Assembly: GCA_034664085.1 (NCBI GenBank)
Contig: JAXDII010000077.1
Span: 1 to 64,000, forward strand
DNA: 64,000 nucleotides
Direction of reading: 5' to 3'
Origin: JACVRW01 sp034664085
GTDB taxonomy: Bacteria; Actinomycetota; Thermoleophilia; Solirubrobacterales; Thermoleophilaceae
Below are positions 39,682 through 48,266 of this stretch, one piece after another. A program made the position numbers and the translations under genes. Each line of letters starts with the position of its first letter. The first letter of the stretch is position 1. The notes under the pieces are model-generated. The model did not search any database. It saw nothing but the letters and a program-made list of their open reading frames with translations, and was not told the origin of the DNA.

Positions 39682-41762
39682 GGGTCGAGAAGCACGCCGT
39701 CATCGACGCCTCCCGCGACGAGGTCTGGGAGCTGATCGCCGACCCCTGCGGCTATCCGCACTTCATGGACGGCCTGACCAGCGTTCGGCGCAAGAGCGAG
39801 GATCCGCGGCTCGGCCTCGGCGCGCGCTACACCGTCCACATGAAGGTCGGCTCGGCGGAGGTCGGGGGGCTGGTGGAGATCGTGGAGTTCGACGAGCCGG
39901 CCGACCTGGCGTGGACCAGCGTGACCGGCATCGACCAGCGCCTGCGCTGGCGCTTGCGCGAGACCGACGACGGGCGCACCCGGGTCACTCTGCGGCTGGC
40001 CTACGCGGCGCCCGGCGGGGTGCTCGGAGCGGTCTCGGAGCAGGTGTCGAAGCCGATGGTGGCGCGCAACCTCGAGCGCAGCCTGGAGAATCTCCGGGCA
40101 GAGATGGAAGGAGGGACTGGTGAGGTGAGCGACGGAAAGAGCATCCCGGGCCGTTTGGCCTACCAGCTCGGCAGCGTGAAGGTGCTGGTCGACGCTGGCG
40201 TGGTGCGGCCGATGCGCCCCGACCGGCTCGTGAAGTTCGTGCAGACGCTGCTGCGCTGGGGACGCAGCCCCGCCGCCGGCTCGATCGCGCTCGCCGACCG
40301 CTTCCCGAACGACACGATGATCGTCGACGAGCTCGGCACGCTGAGCTTCGCCGAGGTCGACGAGCGCACCAACGCGCTCGCTCACTCGCTCTCCGACCTG
40401 GGCATCGTCGAGGGCGACGGCGTGGCGATCATGTGCCGGAACCACCGCGGCTTCATCGAGTCGACGATCGCGGTCTCCAAGCTGGGCGCCAACTCGCTCT
40501 ACCTCAACACGGCCTTCGCCGCGCCCCAGCTGGCCGAGGTCGTGGAGCGCGAGGACCCCGAGGCGATCGTCTACGACGAGGAGTTCGCCGGGCTGCTGGC
40601 CGAAGCCGGCAAGGGGCGCCAGCGGATCGTGGCTTGGCACGACACCGAGGCCCCCGCGGACCCGACGATCGACCGGCTGATCGAGCAGGGCGATCCGAGC
40701 GACGTCGTGCCGCCGGCCCAGGAGGGCCGCGCGGTGATCCTCACCAGCGGCACGACCGGGTCCCCGAAGGGCGCATCGCGTGGCAACCCGCAGTCGCTGG
40801 ATCCGGTGGTGGCGCTGCTGGCGACGATCCCGCTGAAGGCGCGCCAGACCACCTACATCGCCGCCCCGCTGTTCCACTCGTGGGGCTTCGCCCACTTCTC
40901 GCTCGGGCTGATCCTCGGCTCGACCTACGTGCTGCGGCGCAAGTTCGACCCCGAGCAGTGCCTGGCCGACATCGCGCGCTATCGCTGCGACTCGCTCGTG
41001 GTGGTGCCGGTGATGATGCAGCGCATCATGGAGCTGCCCGAGGAGGTGCGCGCCAAGTACGACGTGTCCTCGCTGAAGGTGGTTGCCGCCAGCGGCTCGG
41101 CGCTCCCAGGCGACCTCGCCAACGACTGGATGGACGCCTTCGGGGACACGCTCTACAACCTCTACGGGTCGACCGAGGTGGCCTGGGCGTCGATCGCCAC
41201 GCCCGCGGACATGCGCGCCGCCCCGGGCACCGCCGGCAAGCCGCCGCGCGGCACCGTCGTGAAGCTCTACGACGAGCACGGCATGGAGGTGCCGACCGGC
41301 GAGCCCGGGCGCATCTTCGTCGGCAACGAGATGCTGTTCGAGGGCTACACCGGGGGCGGGACGAAGGACGTGATCGGCTCGCTGATGGCCACCGGCGACG
41401 TCGGCCGCTTCGACGAGGGCGGCCGCCTGTTCGTGGAGGGCCGCGACGACGAGATGATCGTCTCCGGCGGCGAGAACGTGTTCCCCAAGGAGATCGAGGA
41501 CCTGCTGGCCCGCCACGAGGCGGTGGCCGAGGCCGCCGCGATCGGGGTGGAGGACCGCGACTTCGGCCAGCGGCTGCGCGCCTTCGTCGTGCTGGAGCGG
41601 GGCAGGCAGTCGAGCGAGGACGACCTGAAGGCGTACGTCAAGCAGAACCTGGCGCGCTACAAGGTGCCGCGCGAGATCGTGTTCCTGGACGAGCTGCCGC
41701 GCAACGCGACCGGCAAGGTGCTCAAGCGCGAGCTGAAGGCGGTCGACGCCGGCCGCTCGTAG
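39678..41762 (+). CDS. SRPBCC domain fused in frame to an AMP-forming acyl-CoA synthetase
   Basis: The frame of 694 residues begins with an SRPBCC/START-like lipid-binding domain (residues 1 to about 145: VIDASRDEVWELIADPCGYPHFMDGL). It continues without a stop into a fatty-acyl-CoA synthetase of about 545 residues. The ligase has P-loop LTSGTTGSPKGA, YGSTE, the hinge region GRDDEMIVSGGENVFPKEIEDLL and the lysine in NATGKVLKRE. A perfect ribosome site precedes an in-frame GTG at 40125, so the ligase may also be made alone. It activates fatty acids as CoA thioesters with ATP. The ATG at 39678 overlaps the acyltransferase stop. Confidence 0.87.
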   Translation: MRVEKHAVIDASRDEVWELIADPCGYPHFMDGLTSVRRKSEDPRLGLGARYTVHMKVGSAEVGGLVEIVEFDEPADLAWTSVTGIDQRLRWRLRETDDGRTRVTLRLAYAAPGGVLGAVSEQVSKPMVARNLERSLENLRAEMEGGTGEVSDGKSIPGRLAYQLGSVKVLVDAGVVRPMRPDRLVKFVQTLLRWGRSPAAGSIALADRFPNDTMIVDELGTLSFAEVDERTNALAHSLSDLGIVEGDGVAIMCRNHRGFIESTIAVSKLGANSLYLNTAFAAPQLAEVVEREDPEAIVYDEEFAGLLAEAGKGRQRIVAWHDTEAPADPTIDRLIEQGDPSDVVPPAQEGRAVILTSGTTGSPKGASRGNPQSLDPVVALLATIPLKARQTTYIAAPLFHSWGFAHFSLGLILGSTYVLRRKFDPEQCLADIARYRCDSLVVVPVMMQRIMELPEEVRAKYDVSSLKVVAASGSALPGDLANDWMDAFGDTLYNLYGSTEVAWASIATPADMRAAPGTAGKPPRGTVVKLYDEHGMEVPTGEPGRIFVGNEMLFEGYTGGGTKDVIGSLMATGDVGRFDEGGRLFVEGRDDEMIVSGGENVFPKEIEDLLARHEAVAEAAAIGVEDRDFGQRLRAFVVLERGRQSSEDDLKAYVKQNLARYKVPREIVFLDELPRNATGKVLKRELKAVDAGRS
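40108..40116 (+). promoter_or_regulatory. internal ribosome-binding site within the SRPBCC-acyl-CoA synthetase gene
   Basis: AAGGAGGGA lies eight bases before the in-frame GTG at 40125, exactly at the junction of the two domains. It is one of the best ribosome sites in the window. It points to an independent start for the acyl-CoA synthetase, either as a second product or as a relic of a once separate gene. Confidence 0.6.
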
Positions 41763-41785
41763 GCCGCGAGCCATAAGGTCCCGCC

Positions 41786-42952
41786 ATGGCCCAGCAGCCC
41801 GGCGGAACGACGATCTTCACCGAGATGACCGAGCTCGCCCAGCGCACGGGGGCGATCAACCTCGGCCAGGGCTTTCCCGACGAGGACGGCCCTTCGGCGA
41901 TCGTGGAGGCGGCGGTCGCGGCGCTGCGCGGCGGGCACAACCAGTACGCGCCGCTGCCCGGCGTGCCGGCACTGCGCGAGGCGGTGGCGGCCCACCAGCG
42001 CCGGCGCTACGGGCTCGACGTCGATCCCGACGCTGAGGTGCAGGTGACCTTCGGCGCGACCGAGGGCCTCGCCGCCGCCCTGCTCGCACTCGTGGCGCCT
42101 GGCGACGCGGTCCTCGTGCTGGACCCGGCCTACGACTCGTACGCCGCGATCGTGCGGCTGGCCGGCGGCGCGGTGCGCCCGATCGCGCTCGAGCCGCCGG
42201 GCTGGCGCCTGGACGAGGCCGCCGTGCGCGCGGCCGCCACCGCGAACGCGCGCGTGCTGCTGCTCAACTCGCCGCACAACCCGACCGGGCGCGTCCTGGA
42301 CGAGTCGGAGCTGGAGCTGCTGGCGCGGCTGTGCCGCGAGCTCGACCTGATCGCAGTCACCGACGAGGTGTACGAGCACCTGGTCTACGACGGCCGCCAC
42401 GTGCCGCTGGCGACGCTGCCGGGCATGTGGGAGCGCACGCTCACCGTGTCGTCGCTGGGCAAGACCCATTCGCTGACCGGCTGGAAGGTCGGCTGGGTGA
42501 GCGGTCCGGTCGAGCTGGTGGCGCGCGTGCGCGGCGTCAAGCAGTTCCTGAGCTTCGCGGGCGGGACGCCGCTCCAGCACGCGGCCGCCATCGGCATGTC
42601 GATGCCCGACGACGCGATCGCGGAGCTGGCGCGGGCGCTGCGCTCCAAGCGCGACCGGCTGGCCGCCGGACTGGGCGCCGCCGGCTTCGAGGTGCTGCCG
42701 TCGGCGGGCACCTACTTCCTCAACGCGGATGCGCGCCCGCTCGGCGAGGACGACGCCGCCCGGCTCTGCCAGTCGCTGCCCCACGAGGCGGGCGTGGCGG
42801 CGATCCCGGTCTCGGCGTTCAGCTCGACCCCGGACGGCCCGGCGCGCTCGATCGTGCGCTTCGCGTTCTGCAAGCGCGACGAGGTGCTCGACGAGGCGAT
42901 CGAGCGGCTGGGTGAGTGGGCCGGCCGACGGCGGGTAAACCTGGGGGAGTAG
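41786..42952 (+). CDS. pyridoxal-phosphate aminotransferase, class I/II (DapC/kynurenine-aminotransferase-like)
   Basis: This 388-residue enzyme is a fold-type I aminotransferase. It has NLGQGFPDEDGP near the start, YAPLPGVPALREAVAAHQ, VTFGATEGLAAALLAL, NSPHNPTGR for the cofactor pocket, TDEVYEHLVYDG, and SSLGKTHSLTGWKVGW with the PLP-binding lysine. The C-terminal R(F/S)IVRFAFCK carries the substrate-carboxylate arginine. The wording is closest to N-succinyldiaminopimelate or glutamine/kynurenine aminotransferases of actinobacteria (the YbdL/Rv0858c type). It follows the lipid operon by 23 bp, but its reaction does not obviously belong to it. Confidence 0.92.
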   Translation: MAQQPGGTTIFTEMTELAQRTGAINLGQGFPDEDGPSAIVEAAVAALRGGHNQYAPLPGVPALREAVAAHQRRRYGLDVDPDAEVQVTFGATEGLAAALLALVAPGDAVLVLDPAYDSYAAIVRLAGGAVRPIALEPPGWRLDEAAVRAAATANARVLLLNSPHNPTGRVLDESELELLARLCRELDLIAVTDEVYEHLVYDGRHVPLATLPGMWERTLTVSSLGKTHSLTGWKVGWVSGPVELVARVRGVKQFLSFAGGTPLQHAAAIGMSMPDDAIAELARALRSKRDRLAAGLGAAGFEVLPSAGTYFLNADARPLGEDDAARLCQSLPHEAGVAAIPVSAFSSTPDGPARSIVRFAFCKRDEVLDEAIERLGEWAGRRRVNLGE

Positions 42953-42974
42953 GACCCGAGGAGAGGAGGCAGTT

Positions 42975-43346
42975 GTGGATGCCGGAGTGATCGTCGTCAT
43001 CGTGGTGGCGGTGCTGATCGTGATCGCGCTGGTCGTGGCCGTCGGGCGCCGCGGTCGCGATCGGCGGCTAGAGAGCAAGCGCGTCGAGGCGCGCGAGATC
43101 CGGCGCGAGGCCGAGGTCGGCACGGCCCAGGCCGACAGGACACGCGCCGAGGCGGAGGAGCGCGCGGCGCGCGCTCGCCGTGAGGAGGCAACCGCCCGCG
43201 AGCAGGCGGCCATAGCGGAGTCCGAGCAGAGCGAGGCGCGCGAGCGCCACCTCGAGGCGGACAGGGTCGACCCCGACGTGGACGAGCGCGAGGCCGCCGA
43301 GCAGCGCGCTCCGGGCGGCATCACCTCGCACGGACGCGGCGACTAG
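42975..43346 (+). CDS. small membrane-anchored coiled-coil protein
   Basis: This 123-residue protein starts GVIVVIVVAVLIVIALVVAVG, one membrane helix, followed by a long charged helix very rich in Arg, Glu and Ala with heptad character (RREAEVGTAQADRTRAEAEE). It ends in a short flexible tail. This form recurs in actinobacteria; the function is unknown. A GAGGAG ribosome site precedes the GTG. The gene ends 4 bp before a strong hairpin terminator. Confidence 0.75.
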   Translation: MDAGVIVVIVVAVLIVIALVVAVGRRGRDRRLESKRVEAREIRREAEVGTAQADRTRAEAEERAARARREEATAREQAAIAESEQSEARERHLEADRVDPDVDEREAAEQRAPGGITSHGRGD

Positions 43347-43350
43347 CAGC

Positions 43351-43386
43351 GCCTGGGGGGCCCGCCGCACGGCGGGCCCCCCAGGC
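43351..43386. terminator. bidirectional hairpin between convergent genes
   Basis: Arms 43351-43367 and 43370-43386 are perfectly complementary over 17 bp (GCCTGGGGGGCCCGCCG and its complement), giving a very stable stem with a tight loop. It sits exactly between the coiled-coil gene on the plus strand and the Rpf-like gene on the minus strand, so it can end both transcripts. There is no T-run, as is common in GC-rich actinobacteria. Confidence 0.8.
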
Positions 43387-43393
43387 ATGTGCG

Positions 43394-44023
43394 CTAGCCG
43401 CAGACCGGCCAGTGACCGGCGCCGTGGCGGCTCAGCAGCAGCCACGCGCGCCAGGTCTGCTCCCAGGACGACGCCGCCGCCGGGTCGCCGCTCCCGCCGA
43501 CGACGGACCAGGTGCTCACCGAGAACTGGTACATGCCCCGGTAGGCACCGCCGCCGCCGATGGCGTGCGGGTCGTTCTTGGACTCACACCACGCGATGCT
43601 CCGCAGGTGCGCCTTGCCCCAGCCCGGCACATGGCGCTGGACCTTCAGCTTGAAGGCGACAGCGCGCCCGCGCGGGTGGTGGCGCAGCCAGCCGCCCCAG
43701 CGCCGCTGCATCCGGTGGATCGACCGGCGCAGCTGGCGCTTGGTCGGCGTGCGGACGCTGTCGTTGGCGGCCCGCGCGGCGGGCTTCGCCAGCAGGTTGC
43801 GCCCGACGTAGACGCGGTGCCGCTCGAGCCGCTTGCGCCATTGCGTGTAGGCCACGCGGAAGCGCCGCGGCGCCGGCTGCGCCGTCTTGGTCGCGGGCTC
43901 GGCAGGAGCCGCGGTTGGCTGCTCTTCGGCGGCACCTAGCGCCGGTCCGGCCACCAGCGTGGCGGCCACGGCGCAGATGCACCCGAGCAGCAGGACGATT
44001 CGAAGCGGGCTGTGCGAGTTCAT
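43394..44023 (-). CDS. secreted Rpf/transglycosylase-like peptidoglycan hydrolase
   Basis: This 209-residue exported protein has a signal peptide (LRIVLLLGCICAVAATLVAGPALGA), a basic helical middle region and a C-terminal domain of about 75 residues. The domain reads LRSIAWCESKNDPHAIGGGGAYRGMYQFSVSTW...GDPAAASSWEQTWRAWLLLSRHGAGHWPVC. This is the resuscitation-promoting-factor lysozyme-like fold. The catalytic glutamate is in WCESK and a Cys pair brackets the domain. It should cut glycan strands of peptidoglycan during growth or revival. The ATG at 44023 is preferred over a GTG two codons upstream. Confidence 0.9.
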   Translation of the reverse strand: MNSHSPLRIVLLLGCICAVAATLVAGPALGAAEEQPTAAPAEPATKTAQPAPRRFRVAYTQWRKRLERHRVYVGRNLLAKPAARAANDSVRTPTKRQLRRSIHRMQRRWGGWLRHHPRGRAVAFKLKVQRHVPGWGKAHLRSIAWCESKNDPHAIGGGGAYRGMYQFSVSTWSVVGGSGDPAAASSWEQTWRAWLLLSRHGAGHWPVCG

Positions 44024-44328
44024 GCGCACACCCCGCAGACCGGCGGATGGCCGGCCGGGTCAGTTGCGTACAGGGTCGCGTGCGGGCACGCGACGATCGC
44101 TCTCCGTCGAGACAGAGAAGCTCACCTCCGGGTAGAACTGCCCAGCAGCGCCACGGCGCCGCCAGGGCTTGCCGTGCTCGCGCGCTTACTCCCCCGCCGC
44201 GCAAGCAGGGCCGGTTTCCGGCGTACCGAGCCAAAGTAGCCACCGGAAACCGCTAACAAACCGTTGTGTGACCGATGTCACACATCGAAAAATGGGCGAT
44301 TTGGGTCGGAAACCCGTCGGAAAGCCGC
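44024..44328 (-). other. 305-bp leader/intergenic region upstream of the Rpf-like gene
   Basis: No gene is visible. The region contains a perfect 10-bp inverted repeat, CGGTTTCCGG at 44212-44221 and its complement at 44243-44252. It also has a shorter GC-rich hairpin near 44105-44130 (CTCCGTCGAGACAGAG). Actinobacterial rpf genes often have a cyclic-di-AMP (ydaO) riboswitch in a leader of this size, but I cannot find the conserved ydaO sequence blocks here. The repeat could end the pepA transcript or belong to a structured leader. Confidence 0.4.
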
Positions 44329-45783
44329 TCAGGAAGCGGCTGTGCGGGCGAGCTCGATCAGCATGCGCGTGCCGAACCCGCTCGCGCCCTTGCCGACGTA
44401 GTTGCGCGACATGCCCCAGGCGGTGCCGGCGATGTCGACGTGCACCCAGGCGCGCTCGCCGACGAACTGGCGCAGGAACTCGGCGGCGTAGTTGGACTGC
44501 GCCACGCGCTGCTCGGCCGCGTTCTGCAGGTCGGCCACCGTGCCCTTGGTCAGCTCGAGGTACTCGGGGTGGAGTGGCATGCGCCAGCCGATCTCGCCGC
44601 TGGCGGCCGCGGCGGCCTCGACCTGGGCGAACCAGTCGTCGTCGTTGGACCACAGGCCGGCGTGGGTGTGGCCCAGCGCGATCAGCACCGCGCCCGTGAG
44701 CGTCGCCAGGTCGACGATGCGTTCCGCGCCCTGCTCGACGGCGTAGGCCAGCGCGTCGGCCAGGACCAGCCGGCCCTCGGCGTCGGTGTTGTTGACCTCG
44801 ATCGTCTTGCCGTTCATCGCGGTCACGATGTCGCCGGGCTTCATGGCGTGCCCGCTCGGCATGTTCTCGGTGGCGGGCACGACGGCTGTGAGCGTGACCG
44901 GCAGCCGGAGCCGCGCGATCGCCGCGGTCGCCTCGATCACCGCCGCGCCGCCGGACATGTCGAACTTCATCTCCTGCATGCGGGCGGACGGCTTGATCGA
45001 GATGCCGCCCGTGTCGAAGGTGACGGCCTTGCCGACGTAGCCGAGGTGCGGTCCGGTGGCGCCGGCCGGGCGGTAGCGCAGCACGATCAGGCGAGGCTCG
45101 GCGTGGGCGCCCTGTGCGACCGCGGCGAACGCGCCCATGCCGCGCGCGACGATCGCGTCACGGTCCAGCAGCTCCAGCTCGAGCGCCTCGTGCTCGTCGG
45201 CGATCTCGGCGGCGCGCTCCGCCAGGAAGAGGGGGGTCGCGTAGTTGGAAGGCAGGTTCTGGAGGTCGCGGGCCGCGTTGGCGGCATCCGCCACGACACG
45301 GGCGCGCTCCACCTCTGCGGCATCCACCGCACCCCCGGCGACCTCGAGCGACTCGATCCCGCCGTTGTCCTCGTCGCCGTTGGCCGACGACTTGAAGCGG
45401 TCGAAGGAGTAGAGCTTGAGCAGCGTGCCCTCGACCAGCCCGCCGGCGACGCCGGCGCCGTCGGGCGCGGCCCAGGAGAGCGAGACGGCGCCCAGCTCCT
45501 TCGCGCGTCCGGCGACGGCCGCAGCGGCCACGCGCGCCTTCTCGGCGTCGAACTCGTCGCGCTTGCCGAGGCCGGCGATCAGCACGCGGCGCTGGCCGCC
45601 GCCCGGCGCGTCTTCGTGCGCCACGGCGACCTTCTTCAGGCCAGGCTTGGCCTCGCCCAGATCGACGAGGCGCTGGAGGCGCTCGTCGGGCAGCGACTCC
45701 CCCTCGAAGAGCCCGACGACACGGGTGTCGGCCGCCGTCTCCTCCGGTGCGCCGCTGCCTGCCGTCACGTTGATGCGAGCCAC
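44329..45783 (-). CDS. pepA: leucyl aminopeptidase (M17)
   Basis: This 484-residue cytosolic enzyme removes N-terminal residues from peptides using two metal ions. The catalytic domain has GKAVTFDTGGISIKPSARMQEMKFDMSGGAAV with the bridging Lys and Asp residues, the family signature NTDAEGRL, and DLATLTGAVLIALG. The C-terminal end carries HVDIAGTAW. Length and order match PepA. The start is a GTG giving MARINVTAGSG. It stands alone, divergent from the thiolase gene with 73 bp between them. Confidence 0.95.
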   Translation of the reverse strand: MARINVTAGSGAPEETAADTRVVGLFEGESLPDERLQRLVDLGEAKPGLKKVAVAHEDAPGGGQRRVLIAGLGKRDEFDAEKARVAAAAVAGRAKELGAVSLSWAAPDGAGVAGGLVEGTLLKLYSFDRFKSSANGDEDNGGIESLEVAGGAVDAAEVERARVVADAANAARDLQNLPSNYATPLFLAERAAEIADEHEALELELLDRDAIVARGMGAFAAVAQGAHAEPRLIVLRYRPAGATGPHLGYVGKAVTFDTGGISIKPSARMQEMKFDMSGGAAVIEATAAIARLRLPVTLTAVVPATENMPSGHAMKPGDIVTAMNGKTIEVNNTDAEGRLVLADALAYAVEQGAERIVDLATLTGAVLIALGHTHAGLWSNDDDWFAQVEAAAAASGEIGWRMPLHPEYLELTKGTVADLQNAAEQRVAQSNYAAEFLRQFVGERAWVHVDIAGTAWGMSRNYVGKGASGFGTRMLIELARTAAS

Positions 45784-45856
45784 GAGGCGGCCATCCTAGA
45801 CGTCGCGCGTCGGTAAGGTTGCCGGCCCCAGGACCGCACGCAAGGAGACTGACCCG

Positions 45857-47041
45857 ATGCCCAAGACCGTGATCCTCGGCGCGGCTCGCACGCCGTTCGG
45901 AAAGATGGGAGGCAGCCTCGCCTCACTCGACGCCACGGACCTCGGCGGCACCGCCATCGCCGCCGCTCTCGAGCGCGCCGAGGTGGCGCCGGAGGCGGTC
46001 CAGCAGGTCGTCTTCGGCCAGGTGCTCCAGGCGGGGCAGGGCCAGATCCCCAGCCGCCAGGCCCAGATCAAGGGCGGCATCCCCAAGGAGGTGCCCTCCG
46101 AGACCGTGAACAAGGTCTGTGCCTCCGGCCTGCGCTCGGCGGGGATCGTGGACCAGGCCGTGCGCAGCGGCGACCTCGACGTGGCCGTGGCGGGCGGGAT
46201 GGAGTCGATGTCCCAGGCGCCCTACTTGCTCGCCGGCGCGCGCTTCGGGTACCGGATGGGCGACGCCAAGGCGCTCGACGCGATGGTCAACGACGGCCTG
46301 ACGAACCCGTTCACGGGCAAGCACATGGGCGAGGAGGCCGACGAGGTCGGCGCCGAGTTGGAGATCACCCGCGCCGACATGGACAAGTTCGCGCTGCGCT
46401 CGCACGAGCTGGCCATCCAGGCGACCGACGAGGGGCGCCTGCCGGAGGAGATCGTGCCTGTCACGATCTCCTCGCGGAAGGGCGACACCACCGTCGAGGT
46501 GGACGAGGCCCCGCGCCGGGAGTCCTCGCTGGAGTCGCTCTCGAAGCTGCGCGGCGCTTTCAACAAGGACGGCTCGCACACCGCGGGCAACGCTCCGGGC
46601 GTCAACGACGGCGCCGGCGCGCTGGTGCTGTCCAGCGACGAGTGGGCGAGCCGCAACGGCCGCACCGTGCTCGCCACGGTCGTGGCCCAGGCGGCGGTGG
46701 CGGACGAGTTCCCATACCTGGCGCGCACCCCCGCCAACGCCACCAAGGCGGCGCTCGAGAAGGCCGGCCTGTCGGTGGACGACATCGACCTGTTCGAGAT
46801 CAACGAGGCGTTTGCCTCGGTCGCGCTCAACTCGATGCGCATGCTGGGCGTGGACGAGTCGAAGGTGAACGTGAACGGCGGCGCGATCGCGCTCGGGCAT
46901 CCGATCGGCGCCAGCGGCGCGCGCATCCTGATGACGCTGGTCAGCGAGCTGAGGCGCCGCGGCGGTGGCCTCGGCGTGGCGGCGATCTGCTCGGGCGGCG
47001 GCCAGGGCGACGCCGTGATCGTCGAGGTGAACGGCGCCTAG
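45857..47041 (+). CDS. acetyl-CoA C-acetyltransferase (thiolase)
   Basis: This 394-residue enzyme condenses or cleaves acyl-CoA units. The nucleophilic Cys88 is in NKVCASGLRS, the catalytic His in GHPIGASGARI and the second Cys in CSGGGQGDAVI. The SNGGAIALGHP-type loop is present as NGGAIALGHP. The length and loops match biosynthetic/degradative acetoacetyl-CoA thiolases (PhaA/AtoB group). A ribosome site (AAGGAG) precedes the ATG. It probably serves fatty-acid or ketone-body metabolism together with the acyl-CoA dehydrogenase and ETF system elsewhere in the window. Confidence 0.94.
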   Translation: MPKTVILGAARTPFGKMGGSLASLDATDLGGTAIAAALERAEVAPEAVQQVVFGQVLQAGQGQIPSRQAQIKGGIPKEVPSETVNKVCASGLRSAGIVDQAVRSGDLDVAVAGGMESMSQAPYLLAGARFGYRMGDAKALDAMVNDGLTNPFTGKHMGEEADEVGAELEITRADMDKFALRSHELAIQATDEGRLPEEIVPVTISSRKGDTTVEVDEAPRRESSLESLSKLRGAFNKDGSHTAGNAPGVNDGAGALVLSSDEWASRNGRTVLATVVAQAAVADEFPYLARTPANATKAALEKAGLSVDDIDLFEINEAFASVALNSMRMLGVDESKVNVNGGAIALGHPIGASGARILMTLVSELRRRGGGLGVAAICSGGGQGDAVIVEVNGA

Positions 47042-47044
47042 CGC

Positions 47045-47440
47045 CTACGTGAGCCCGGCCGCGCGGCGGCCCTCGGCGGCCGTCCTGAACCAGGCGAGGT
47101 CGGCCACCCGCCCGTCGCGGAGGCGGAGCACGTGGGCAAAGCGCTCCTCGATCGGGGCGCCGCTGCCCCGGCCGCGGAGCACGAGGCGGAAGAGGACGAG
47201 CACGCCGTCCGGGCCCTCGTGAAGCTCGTCCACCTCGATCCCCTGGAACTCGAAGCCCTCGTGCAGCCCCTGGAGGGCGGCGCGCAGCTGCTCGCGCCCG
47301 CGGCGCACGCCGCCATCGATCGCGTACTCCGGGTTGGTCAGCGTCGCGTCGGCGTGGAAGCCCTCCAGCGCGGCGTCCATGTCGCCGCGCGCATAGGCGG
47401 TGTAGAAGTCCCTGATCCGCTGCTGCAGTCCGGCATCCAC
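47045..47440 (-). CDS. NTF2-like/SnoaL-like protein
   Basis: This 131-residue protein has the cone-shaped NTF2-like fold. A first helix (LQQRIRDFYTAYARGDMDAALEGFHADATLTNP) is followed by HEGFEFQGIEVDEL, VLVLFRLVLRGRGSG and FAHVLRLRDGRVADLAWF, the standard strand pattern. Members include SnoaL-type cyclases, ketosteroid-isomerase-like proteins and non-catalytic ligand binders. No clear catalytic Asp/Tyr set is seen. The GTG at 47440 is chosen; it is divergent from the HAD gene by 34 bp. Confidence 0.82.
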   Translation of the reverse strand: MDAGLQQRIRDFYTAYARGDMDAALEGFHADATLTNPEYAIDGGVRRGREQLRAALQGLHEGFEFQGIEVDELHEGPDGVLVLFRLVLRGRGSGAPIEERFAHVLRLRDGRVADLAWFRTAAEGRRAAGLT

Positions 47441-47474
47441 GCCGGCATTGTCGCCGCTGCCTAGTCTGCGTGCT

Positions 47475-48257
47475 GTGAAGGGCGCAGCCTTCTTCGATCT
47501 CGACAAGACCCTGATCGAGGGCTCCAGCGCGCTGCACTTCGGGCGCGCGGCCTACAAGAACGGCATGCTGTCGCGCCGGCAGCTCGCGAGGGACGCCTGG
47601 GCCAACGTCAAGTTCCGCCTGCACGGATCCAACGACGCCGACACCGATGCCCTGCGTCAGCGCATCCTCGACTCGCTCGCCGGCCAGCGCGTGATCGACC
47701 TCCAGCGCCTCGGCCCCGATGTGCTGGCGGGCATCCTGCCGCTGCTCTACCGGGAGATGCTGCACGAGGCCTACGCGCACCAGGACGCCGGTCGGCCGGT
47801 CTACATCGTCACCGCCGCGTCGCAGGAGCTGGCCGAGGTGCTGGCGCACGTGCTGGTGCTGGACGGCGGCGTCGGCATGCGCTCCGAGGTGCACGACGGC
47901 GTCTACACCGGCAGGCCCGCGGGTCCGTTCACATACCGCGACGGCAAGGCCGAGGCGATCCGCGAGCTGGCCGCGCGTGAGGGGATCGACCTGGCCGAGT
48001 CGTACGCCTACTCGGACTCGGAATCCGACCTGCCGATGCTGCGCGCGGTCGGGCATCCGGTGGCGGTCAATCCCGACTCGGCGCTCGAGCGGATCGCCCG
48101 CGCCGAGGGCTGGCGCATCATGCGCTTCGACCGGCTCGGGGTGATCCTGAAGGCGGCCGCCGCCACGCTCACGGTCGCCCTGGTGGGCGGCGGCGGGGGC
48201 TACGCCGCGGCGCGCCTGCGGACGCGCCGCCAGCCCCGCCGCCGCCTGCGCCGGTAG
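47475..48257 (+). CDS. HAD-IB-family phosphatase, SerB-like, with C-terminal membrane helix
   Basis: This 260-residue protein has motif I FFDLDKTLIEGSS with two catalytic aspartates, motif II in YIVTAASQELAE, motif III lysine in DGKAEAI, and motif IV YSDSESDLPML. This is the HAD-IB (SerB/CicA) pattern with a helical cap. A C-terminal hydrophobic segment (ATLTVALVGGGGGYAAA) and an arginine-rich tail suggest anchoring at the membrane, as in HAD-IB proteins linked to lysophospholipid metabolism. The GTG at 47475 puts motif I at the N-terminus. Confidence 0.9.
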   Translation: MKGAAFFDLDKTLIEGSSALHFGRAAYKNGMLSRRQLARDAWANVKFRLHGSNDADTDALRQRILDSLAGQRVIDLQRLGPDVLAGILPLLYREMLHEAYAHQDAGRPVYIVTAASQELAEVLAHVLVLDGGVGMRSEVHDGVYTGRPAGPFTYRDGKAEAIRELAAREGIDLAESYAYSDSESDLPMLRAVGHPVAVNPDSALERIARAEGWRIMRFDRLGVILKAAAATLTVALVGGGGGYAAARLRTRRQPRRRLRR

Positions 48258-48266
48258 AAAGAGCCG

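Noticed and set aside
44024..44328. A cyclic-di-AMP (ydaO) riboswitch upstream of the Rpf-like gene.
   Set aside because: The conserved GGGGAACC and GGGTGAA-type blocks are not found; only hairpins without the family sequence are visible.
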